NCBI GenBank assembly: GCA_035940775.1
Contig: DASZEN010000004.1
Span: forward strand, 1-64,000
DNA from: DASQYE01 sp035940775
GTDB taxonomy: Bacteria; Acidobacteriota; Blastocatellia; Pyrinomonadales; Pyrinomonadaceae
Direction: 5' to 3'
Length of the DNA: 64,000 nucleotides
The translations under genes and the position numbers were made by a program. This document shows, piece by piece, positions 7,826 to 14,378 of the stretch (positions are counted from its first letter, which is position 1; each line of letters begins with the position of its first letter). The notes beneath the pieces are model-generated. The model did no database searches and was not told where the DNA came from. It was given only the letters and a program-made list of their open reading frames with translations.

Positions 7826-7894
7826 ACGCGAGCGTTAATTGAGGCCTCGCATCTTTCAGGCTTCGGGATTCATTCAACAGCACATAGAGGTTCA

Positions 7895-7911
7895 CGCAAG
7901 CGCAGCCTCAC
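7895..7911 (+). promoter_or_regulatory. Conserved leader motif, copy 4 (variant)
   Basis: CGCAAGCGCAGCCTCAC is a variant of the GGCAAGCAGCCTCAC leader motif, with three extra bases inside. It lies 70 nt after the -10 of promoter copy 4. Confidence 0.35.
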
Positions 7912-8032
7912 CCTGTCGAATGCATCTCTTTGAAAAAAGCAACCTCACTGCTTCGACAGCTCCGGCCTTATCGGGAGTTTGAGGGGCTTCTGATAATGCT
8001 CTACCTTTTGACATCTCCTGAAGAGGAAACCC

Positions 8033-8140
8033 ATGCTTCAGACACGCAACTTTATCCGGGCCATCATGCTCCATCGCGATGTCTTCTGGTCTGCGTCGCG
8101 AGCCGGGGCACGATGGTTCGGGCCATGTGCGTATCCGTAG
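8033..8140 (+). CDS. Possible 35-residue peptide in an orphan transcription unit
   Basis: ATG 8033 follows GAAGAGG at six bases and opens 35 codons ending in TAG. The product (starting MLQTRNFIRAIMLHRDVFW) resembles nothing I know. It is the best-placed ORF between promoter copy 4 and the terminator at 8228; other frames lack a good ribosome site. It may be a real small protein, the remains of a displaced exported-protein operon, or part of a non-coding RNA of roughly 440 nt. Confidence 0.35.
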   Translation: MLQTRNFIRAIMLHRDVFWSASRAGARWFGPCAYP

Positions 8141-8227
8141 CATGGAGACGGGAGGTGTACCTCACCGGAAGGGGGCTGTTATTGTCCTCACAAAAGTGCT
8201 CTTAAATGGCACGGTCGGGGGGCGGGG

Positions 8228-8274
8228 GAGACCGCCTGCGGGTTTTGGGAGGCTCGCAGGTGGTCTCTCTTTTT
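8228..8274 (+). terminator. Intrinsic terminator of the orphan unit
   Basis: GAGACC-CCTGCG pairs with CGCAGG-GGTCTC (one mismatched base each side) around a loop of about 13 nt, followed by TCTTTTT. It ends the plus-strand unit that begins at promoter copy 4 and lies just before the end of the convergent permease gene. Confidence 0.75.
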
Positions 8275-8310
8275 GTGGCCGCCGCTCAAAACGTGCGCGA
8301 GCCTCCCGCC

Positions 8311-10065
8311 TCAGCTACTACTTCTTGCTACTGTTTCCCTGTCCAGAATCGTTCCGGCGATGCCTATTATGAGACCTGCGATGATGAGCGCGAAGCCGGT
8401 GAGCGCGCGTCCGTGATGCTCTGCGCCGGAGGTCGTCGCTTCGTCTATCAACTGCCTGATCCCGGCGTCGTGCGGAATAGTGAAGAGCCCGGCGGCGACC
8501 ATCAGAAACCCTATCGCCGCCAGCTTCAGGAGTAGAGAAGTGCGCTCCGGGCGTCCCATCTTCTGCCCGATGGCGCTGCGCGTATAGCCGTAGGACAGAT
8601 AGATCGATAGGCCCAGCATCAGCCAGCCGACGAAACGCCAGTATGAGCCTTCGGGCAGAAAATACATCAGGAAGACGCAGGAAACGGCCCCGAGCAGCGG
8701 CAATAGCCACGGGCCGAAGGGGACGCGAAACGCCCTGTGCCTGTTCGGGTCTTTGTGGCGCAGGATCGGAATGCCTATGCAGACGAGCACGAAAGCGAAG
8801 AGCGTGCCGATGTTGGTCAGGCTGACCATCTCATCGACGGTGGCGAAGGCGGCGATGCCGCCGACGAGCAGGCCCGTCAGAATAGTCGTCACGTGCGGAG
8901 TCTTGAAGCGCGGGTGCACGCTTGCGAATACGGATGGCAGAAGGCCGTCTCTCGCCATCGAAAAGAAGATGCGCGGTTGTCCCAACTGAAAGACCAGGAG
9001 CACTGCCGTGTGCGCCACGACCGAGCCGAGCGCGACCACAGTGTTCTGCCACTTCGCCTGCGGCGCGACGTGCTCGAGCGCCATCGTCAAAGCTTCGCCG
9101 CGCTGCGCCGGAGTCCACGCGACGACATCCGCCCACGGAACGATTCCGGTGAAGACGGCCGCCACAAGCACATAGAAGAAGGTACAGATCAGCAGCGAGG
9201 CGATGATGCCTATGGGCAGGTCGCGCGCCGGATTCTTGGTCTCTTCGGCGACGGTCGAGACGGCGTCAAAGCCTATGTAGGCGAAGAAGACGACCGCCGC
9301 CCCCGTGAATGTCCCGGCCCATCCCTGCGGGCGAAACGGCTGCCAGTTCTGCACCATCTGCGACGGCGAGACGTAATAGAGCGCGACCGTGACGAAGAAC
9401 AAGAGCACCAGAATCTTAATGCCGACCATGATGGCGTTGAAGCCAGCCGATTCGCGTATGCCCCACACCAGGACGACCGTAATCAGCGCGACGATGCCGA
9501 AGGCCAGGAGGTTGAAAACGACCGGATAGCCGAAGATGTGCGGCGCTGAACTGAGCGTCTCTGCGGTGGCGGTGCGATAGTTGGTCGCCAGCCAGTCCGG
9601 AAAGTAGATGCCCAGATTCCGCAACAGACGGTGAAAGAACTCGGCCCAACTGATCGCCACCGCGACGTTGCCGATGGCATACTCGATTATCAAGTCCCAG
9701 CCGATAATCCACGCGACCAGTTCACCGAGCGTCGCGTAAGAGTAGGTGTAGGCGGAGCCCGAGATCGGCACCATAGAGGCCAGCTCCGCATAGCAGAGCG
9801 CCGTGAACCCGCACACGACGGCCGTGATGACGAACGAGAGCATCAGCGATGGGCCCGCTCCGTAGCGAACCACTTCGCCCGCTTCGTTGACGACGCCGGA
9901 GGCGGCCGTGCCCACGGTCGCAAAGATGCCCGCGCCGATGATTGCGCCGATGCCGATCAGCGTCACGTCGAACGACCCGAGCGTACGCTTCAGGGAGAAT
10001 TGCGGGCCGCCCGCGCTCTCCAGAATATCGTCCAGGTTCTTGGTGCGAAAGATGCCTCGAAGCAA
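8311..10065 (-). CDS. APC-superfamily amino-acid permease (cationic amino-acid transporter type)
   Basis: 584 residues from a TTG start at 10065 with GGGAGGG six bases upstream. A polytopic inner-membrane protein with a dozen or more hydrophobic segments. The first carries the family signature (FDVTLIGIGAIIGAGIFATV), and later helices contain FFAYIGFDAVSTVAEETKNP, typical of CAT/YfnA-like permeases that import basic or branched amino acids with protons. Length fits the CAT group with its extra C-terminal helices. Substrate cannot be fixed from sequence. It stands alone, with its own upstream region shared with the divergent gene at 10477. Confidence 0.9.
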   Translation of the reverse strand: MLRGIFRTKNLDDILESAGGPQFSLKRTLGSFDVTLIGIGAIIGAGIFATVGTAASGVVNEAGEVVRYGAGPSLMLSFVITAVVCGFTALCYAELASMVPISGSAYTYSYATLGELVAWIIGWDLIIEYAIGNVAVAISWAEFFHRLLRNLGIYFPDWLATNYRTATAETLSSAPHIFGYPVVFNLLAFGIVALITVVLVWGIRESAGFNAIMVGIKILVLLFFVTVALYYVSPSQMVQNWQPFRPQGWAGTFTGAAVVFFAYIGFDAVSTVAEETKNPARDLPIGIIASLLICTFFYVLVAAVFTGIVPWADVVAWTPAQRGEALTMALEHVAPQAKWQNTVVALGSVVAHTAVLLVFQLGQPRIFFSMARDGLLPSVFASVHPRFKTPHVTTILTGLLVGGIAAFATVDEMVSLTNIGTLFAFVLVCIGIPILRHKDPNRHRAFRVPFGPWLLPLLGAVSCVFLMYFLPEGSYWRFVGWLMLGLSIYLSYGYTRSAIGQKMGRPERTSLLLKLAAIGFLMVAAGLFTIPHDAGIRQLIDEATTSGAEHHGRALTGFALIIAGLIIGIAGTILDRETVARSSS

Positions 10066-10476
10066 AATGTCCCTCCCGCAGATGCTTTAGATTGAGCTTC
10101 AGAGCGCGCGCGCGTGTGAAACGCGTCTCGTCCGTAATCGCTAAAGGAAACGCGCGCGGAGTTTGTCACGGAACGCGAGGGCTTTGCAACAATAAAGTGG
10201 AGCGCTGCCGGTCGCGCCGCCCTTTGCGTGTCGCGCGTGCGTGGCCGGAAAGTTGGCCCTCGGGCCAACCCGTGGGCTAAGCCATGTCGCCCGCTCCCAC
10301 TTCGCCCGCCGAACCGGAAACGATCCAAGGGGTTATCGCTTCACCTGGCCTGATTGGGCCTTCGCTCGTCCGGGGCGAGTTCGTTGACGGTATGAAAGGC
10401 GCTCTGCTAGACTCCGCCGCAAAACTTCTTCCGATTTGGGGCCGCAAAGCTTTTCAATCTGCGAAGGCGACCGCTT
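10066..10476. other. Divergent intergenic region
   Basis: 411 bp between two divergent genes, presumably carrying both promoters. A palindrome GTTGGCCCTCGGGCCAAC lies near 10252-10269. Short frames here show no coding signature. Confidence 0.5.
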
Positions 10477-11331
10477 ATGCATGAGGACGATCTGAAATCT
10501 CGTCCGCTCTACGAGGGCCTGGATACGGCGTACGTAAATCTGGCCGCGCTGCTGCGACACCTGCGCGCGCGCTCTTTCAACGGGCGCGTGCATGTCAGGC
10601 TCGACGAGTACGAGGCGGATGTTTTTCTAGGGGGGGAGCAGTCTTCTTCTTCTTCGCCACGCGTGCGCGAAACCAATCACGCCGCGGGGCGCGAAGCCGA
10701 AGGCGAGGCGGCGATGCAGCGCCTGCTGGTGCGCGCCAGCGAGCCGGGCGGGCAGATCAGCGTCTACGAGAGCGAGGGCCCGGAGTCCGGTGTTGCAGCA
10801 GCACCCGCTTCAGACACTCCTCCTCCTCCTCGCGCGCCCGCTGCTCCGCGTGCAAGCGCCGCGCGCTCCATGCAGGAGGAGGAGGAGGAGGAAGAAGATA
10901 CGAGCAGTGAGCCGGAAGAAGAAGAAGAAGAGCCGGGCTGGCCCGATCTACTACGCTTGAGCGGCGATATGATCGCGGCGGTCGAACGCGCGACGCTCAG
11001 CTTCGGGGCCAATTTCGACTCAATGTTTCGCGCCGCGCGCCTTGAGCTGGCCGACGACTTCTCTTTTCTTGACCCGTCGGCGCAGCGCTTCGAGTATGCT
11101 CATGGCGTGGTTTACCTGCGCGTCCAGCCCGAAAGAAACGCGTACCTTTCGAGCATCAGCGAATGTATGCGCAAGGTGGTCGATAAGCTCGCTTCGGCCG
11201 AGCGCGGGCGCAGCGTGCGCGAGCGCGTCGCGCTCGAACTGGCGGTGCTGGCGCGGCGGCGCTCGACTATCGTCCGCCAGCTTAAGCTCATGCCCTACCT
11301 TGATCGCATCGCGGGCACGAGGGTCTTGTGA
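10477..11331 (+). CDS. Hypothetical protein with acidic low-complexity linker
   Basis: 284 residues. The N-terminal 50 residues form a compact domain (YEGLDTAYVNLAALLRHLRA, then GRVHVRLDEYEADVFLGG) resembling small regulatory or effector domains of acidobacterial hypothetical proteins. The middle is low complexity, with Pro/Ala runs and Glu runs (EEEEEEED), and the last 120 residues are predicted helical. No signal peptide or membrane segment, so probably cytoplasmic. No catalytic motif is visible. A DUF4388-like N-terminal domain is possible but not certain. Confidence 0.65.
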   Translation: MHEDDLKSRPLYEGLDTAYVNLAALLRHLRARSFNGRVHVRLDEYEADVFLGGEQSSSSSPRVRETNHAAGREAEGEAAMQRLLVRASEPGGQISVYESEGPESGVAAAPASDTPPPPRAPAAPRASAARSMQEEEEEEEDTSSEPEEEEEEPGWPDLLRLSGDMIAAVERATLSFGANFDSMFRAARLELADDFSFLDPSAQRFEYAHGVVYLRVQPERNAYLSSISECMRKVVDKLASAERGRSVRERVALELAVLARRRSTIVRQLKLMPYLDRIAGTRVL

Positions 11332-11349
11332 GGGAAGGAGTCGGGAATC

Positions 11350-11436
11350 AGAACCCGAGGACTCAGAACTCAGGAGTCAGAATTCAGAATAAAGGGGCGG
11401 CTTGCCTTTATTCTGAGTTCTGAGTCCTCGGGTTCT
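11350..11436. repeat. Long imperfect inverted repeat
   Basis: AGAACCCGAGGACTCAGAAC at the left pairs with GTTCTGAGTCCTCGGGTTCT at the right, and an inner stem CAGAATAAAGG pairs with CCTTTATTCTG. It lies between the stop at 11331 and the start at 11469 and may end or attenuate transcription. Words like CAGGAGTCAGAATTCAG are typical of dispersed intergenic repeats. Confidence 0.7.
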
Positions 11437-11468
11437 GTGTTCTATTCCGTTTATTGAGGGCCGATCTT

Positions 11469-11744
11469 ATGCTTAAATGGAGCGCGTTCTGGACTACTTT
11501 CGGATTGCTGGTCGTGGCCGAGATGGGCGACAAGACGCAACTGGCGGCGATTACGCTCGCGGCCGAGACGCGCGCGCCCGTCTCTGTTTTTCTGGGCGCG
11601 GCGCTGGCGCTCACGCTCGTCTCGCTCGTGGGCGTGGCGCTCGGCGCGCTCCTGGGCCAATACCTGCCGACCAATCTTTTACACAAGGCGGCGGCGCTCG
11701 CCTTTATAGTGATCGGCGCGCTCATGCTCTGGGGTAAACTTTGA
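11469..11744 (+). CDS. Half-size GDT1/TMEM165-family (UPF0016) cation transporter
   Basis: 91 residues from ATG 11469, preceded by GAGGG. It shows the family signature EMGDKTQLAAI in the first of three hydrophobic segments (then VFLGAALALTLVSLVGVALG and AAALAFIVIGALMLWG). Full-length members carry two such repeats; single-repeat members must act as homo- or heterodimers. The family transports Mn2+ or Ca2+ across membranes. No second half is adjacent. Flanking inverted repeats suggest it is a single-gene unit. Confidence 0.85.
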   Translation: MLKWSAFWTTFGLLVVAEMGDKTQLAAITLAAETRAPVSVFLGAALALTLVSLVGVALGALLGQYLPTNLLHKAAALAFIVIGALMLWGKL

Positions 11745-11860
11745 AAGGTAAAGTGACAAGGCAAAAGCAGAGGGGTAAAAAGCGAAAGGCGTTGGACAAA
11801 AGCGCTTCTATAAAAAGCCGTTTGCGGCCTGACTTTCTGACCTTTACCTTTTCACTTTTG
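11743..11860. repeat. Imperfect inverted repeat of AAAGGTAAA type
   Basis: TGAAAGGTAAAGTGAC just after the transporter stop pairs imperfectly with CTGACCTTTACCTTTTCA just before the stress-protein gene. The core word resembles the perfect inverted repeat at 52528-52605, suggesting a dispersed intergenic hairpin family. Confidence 0.5.
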
Positions 11861-11868
11861 AATCAATT

Positions 11869-12837
11869 ATGTATCCATTCAGAAATATTTTATTCCCGAC
11901 GGATTTCAGTTTGCATGCGCGTGCGGCCTTGAAGTACGCGGCGGCTTTCGCGCGCGCGGGCGGCGGGCGCGTCTTACTCTTCAGCGTGCAGAGCGGAACC
12001 GTGCCCGCCAACCTTCTGACGCTGCCGGATCGAGTCTTCGAGGACGCGGACAAGCGGTGGCTACAGCAGTTGCGCGCAGACGTTGGAGGGCTGCTGGCCG
12101 AGCCGATGTTCGACGGCCTTGAAGTCGAGCCCGTGATAGTCGAAGGCGAGCCCGCGCCGATGATCGCGCGCGCCGTACGCGATTTCAATATCGACCTGGT
12201 GACGATTGTGACGCACGGGCGCAAGGGGCTCTCGCGCGCCATGTGGGGATCGACCGCCGAAGAGATCATCGCCGAAGCGCCATGTCCGGTGCTGACGATC
12301 CGCCCGCCGCAACGCGATTTCGTCGAGCACAGGGACAGCCACACGGAGATTCGCCTCAACCGCGTCCTGCTGGCGACGAACTTTCGCGCCTCTTCAAACT
12401 CGGCCGCACAGGTGGCCGCCGAACTGGCGGGCCAAACCGGCGCAGAGCTTCACGTCATCTACGTCATAGGCGATTACATGGATCAGATGGCGGAGTTTTT
12501 CCCGGACAGCGCCGGGCCGCCGCTCGCGCGCCTGCGCCAGTACGTAGAGGAGCGGATGGAGGTGTTCGCGCACGAGGCGGGCAGCCGCGCCATCACACAC
12601 ATACGCGAGGGACAGCCCTACGCCGAGATTGTGCGAGTGGCGACCGAGAGGGATGTGGATTTAATAGTCATCGGCACGAGCATCCACGCATCGCTCTTTG
12701 GTGGAACGCCCGTGCTCGGCCCCGAAATCGAGCGCGTCGTTCGCAACGCGCCCTGCCCTGTGCTCTGTGTGCCTTCGGGAAGGGTCGTCACGCCCGTCCC
12801 GGCCCTCGTCACAGAGCCCTTGCCGCAACTACAGTGA
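11869..12837 (+). CDS. Tandem universal stress protein
   Basis: 322 residues with two UspA domains. The first starts FRNILFPTDFSLHARAALKY and carries the nucleotide-loop words THGRKGLSRAMWGST and APCPVLTIRP. The second starts RVLLATNFRASSNSA and has VIGTSIHASLFGGTPVLG and APCPVLCVPS. The second domain's loop is less canonical, so ATP binding may be limited to the first. UspA proteins respond to starvation and redox stress in the cytoplasm. A convergent hairpin at 12875 separates it from the rhodanese genes. Confidence 0.9.
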   Translation: MYPFRNILFPTDFSLHARAALKYAAAFARAGGGRVLLFSVQSGTVPANLLTLPDRVFEDADKRWLQQLRADVGGLLAEPMFDGLEVEPVIVEGEPAPMIARAVRDFNIDLVTIVTHGRKGLSRAMWGSTAEEIIAEAPCPVLTIRPPQRDFVEHRDSHTEIRLNRVLLATNFRASSNSAAQVAAELAGQTGAELHVIYVIGDYMDQMAEFFPDSAGPPLARLRQYVEERMEVFAHEAGSRAITHIREGQPYAEIVRVATERDVDLIVIGTSIHASLFGGTPVLGPEIERVVRNAPCPVLCVPSGRVVTPVPALVTEPLPQLQ

Positions 12838-12874
12838 TAAAAGCAGAGAAGTGATAAGCAAGGAAAAGGGACGG

Positions 12875-12909
12875 ACGAGTGACGGGATGCAGTCTCCCGT
12901 CACTCGTCG
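12875..12909. terminator. Bidirectional terminator-like hairpin
   Basis: GACGAGTGACGGGA pairs perfectly with TCCCGTCACTCGTC around a seven-base loop. It lies between convergent genes (stops at 12837 and 12913). No strong T tract on either strand. Confidence 0.6.
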
Positions 12910-12912
12910 CCG

Positions 12913-13392
12913 TTATTGAGAGGTTTCGATGGGGAGTCCGGCGCGTCGCCATGCTTCGGTTCCGCCGAGCAGGGCCGCTGTGTTCTGGATGCCTACGTCT
13001 TTCAAGTCCAGCGCCGCACGGGCGCTCGAATGCTCGTTCGGTCAAGAACAGTAGAGGACTATCTTACGGTCGCGCGGCAGCTCGTCCTTGCGGCGGGCGA
13101 TCTCCGTCTCCGGAATATTTATAGAGCCCTTGATGTGGCCCGATTTGTAGGATTCGGGCGAGCGCACGTCGACCACCATGGCCGTACCCTTCTCAAGCGC
13201 GTCGCGCAACTCGGCGGTCGTAATACGCTGGACGCCGTCGGGCGCTGTCGTCGGCGGCGCGGCAGAGGAAGAGTTTGCGCTGCCGCTGCTTCGAGCCGCG
13301 CTGCTCCCGCTTCCGTCTTTCGAGTTACATGCCGTCAAAGCGAGTGCGGCGAGAATTATCGCGACCGCCGCGAGCGAAACGAAAAGACGCAT
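12913..13392 (-). CDS. Exported rhodanese-like selenoprotein (in-frame TGA as Sec117), lipoprotein
   Basis: 159 residues if the TGA at 13044-13042 is read as selenocysteine; standard reading stops after 116. ATG 13392 follows GGAGG. The N-terminus is a lipoprotein signal (LALTAC), then a Ser/Ala linker and a rhodanese domain (MVVDVRSPESYKSGHIKGSI). The active loop reads YCS-TGA-PNEHSSARAA, and the frame continues through LLGGTEAWRRAGLPIE to TAA at 12915-12913, which is the missing half of a rhodanese domain. Known relatives have Cys at the TGA position (CxC). Sulfur transfer or persulfide handling in the periplasm is expected. The next gene has TGA at the same codon. Confidence 0.85.
13010..13026 (-). 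promoter_or_regulatory. Candidate bacterial SECIS element for rhodanese 1
   Basis: Starting 15 nt after the TGA, AGCGCC-CGTGC-GGCGCT forms a six-pair stem with a five-base loop whose second base is G, as expected for SelB-binding hairpins. Five codons here are identical to those in the second rhodanese gene, while codons on both sides differ at wobble positions. Confidence 0.65.
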
Positions 13393-13458
13393 TCAACTGA
13401 CCTCCATCCTTAATTTGATTCCGGGCGCAGAAAGTGCGCCTCCCACGACGCGCCGGGC

Positions 13459-13947
13459 TCATTTGTCCTTCGGCTGTGCGGGAGCGCCCGATTCGACCGG
13501 AAAGCCCGCGCGCAGCCACCCGTCATAACCGCCAAGCAGCGCTGCCACGTTCTCTATACCCTGCGTTTTAAGGTCACGCGCCGCACGGGCGCTTGAGTGT
13601 TCTGACGGTCAGGAACAATACGTGATAATCAGCTTATCGCGCGGCAGCTCCTTGATCCGCTGAGCTATATCGGGCATCCAGCGCGCGCCCTTGATGTGGC
13701 CCACCCGGTATGAATCCTCCCCGCGCACGTCTACAAAGATGGCCGTGCCCTTCTCAAGGGCAGCGTGCGCTTCGGCCAGAGCGATGCGCGGCGCTCCGTC
13801 GTCCGGCTGAGGCGGCTTCTGCGCCGTGGGCGCTTTGGTCTCCGGCTTTTTCGTAGTCCCGCCGCCCTCCTGAGCGGCGACGACCGCAGTCATCAACAGC
13901 GCCGTCAGGATAAGAAGAGTCGCCACCGACGAGGTGAAATAACGCAT
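13459..13947 (-). CDS. Exported rhodanese-like selenoprotein (in-frame TGA as Sec113)
   Basis: 162 residues if the TGA at 13611-13609 is read as selenocysteine. I chose ATG 13947 (GGAG upstream) because a signal peptide starts there (MRYFTSSVATLLILTALLM); the frame is open further upstream. After a Lys/Pro linker comes the rhodanese domain (AIFVDVRGEDSYRVGHIKGA). The active loop is YCS-TGA-PSEHSSARAA, followed by LLGGYDGWLRAGFPVE and the true stop at 13461-13459. It is a diverged duplicate of the neighbouring gene and the two are probably cotranscribed, with this one first. Role as in the neighbour: periplasmic sulfur or selenium-dependent redox chemistry, inferred. Confidence 0.85.
13577..13593 (-). 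promoter_or_regulatory. Candidate bacterial SECIS element for rhodanese 2
   Basis: Also 15 nt after the TGA: AGCGCC-CGTGC-GGCGCG forms a five-pair stem with the same CGTGC loop as in the other rhodanese gene. Confidence 0.6.
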
Positions 13948-14378
13948 CACGGCTAAATCTCCAATGTATCCGAATGGACGGACGGCAAGAGCGCCGCCGC
14001 CCGTCCAGCGCCGCTCAAACATCCTTCCAATAGTTCTACCATGTTCCCGCACACCTCAACAAGGGAAGAGAACAAAGGGAGGAACGAGGGGGCGGCAGCG
14101 ATGAATAAGAAAAAGCATTCAAGAAACGGAAGCATTCCTTTGATCCCTGATCGCTGCCGCCTTCATCCCTTCGTTCTCCTCCCTTCGTTGACATCCCTTC
14201 GCGGGCGCGCCTATGCTCTCTGCGTGGAGAGTGAATCTATATTTTGCGTCTCCTGAGAGGGGACGCTTTGACCGGTCGGGCGTGGCGCGGCAGATGGATT
14301 GTGCGCCTTCCCCTCACGCGGCCTGCCGGTTCCTCCTTTTCTGGTTTATCGGGCAAGGCTCGCGAGGGTTCAGGGCTT
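13948..14378. other. Divergent intergenic region with large inverted repeat
   Basis: About 430 bp between the selenorhodanese pair and the FAD gene. At 14061-14199 an imperfect inverted repeat includes GGCGGCAGCGAT pairing with ATCGCTGCCGCC and AAGGGAGGA pairing with TCCTCCCTT. Promoters for both directions presumably lie here, but I could not assign them. Confidence 0.55.

Noticed and set aside
8138..8205. Possible TAG readthrough into a Cys-rich tail (GRCTSPEGGCYCPHK)
   Set aside because: Nothing supports recoding of TAG here; the tail is short and could be chance.
8737..9549. 270-codon plus-strand open frame
   Set aside because: Antisense of the amino-acid permease; charged His/Asp/Arg-rich shadow.
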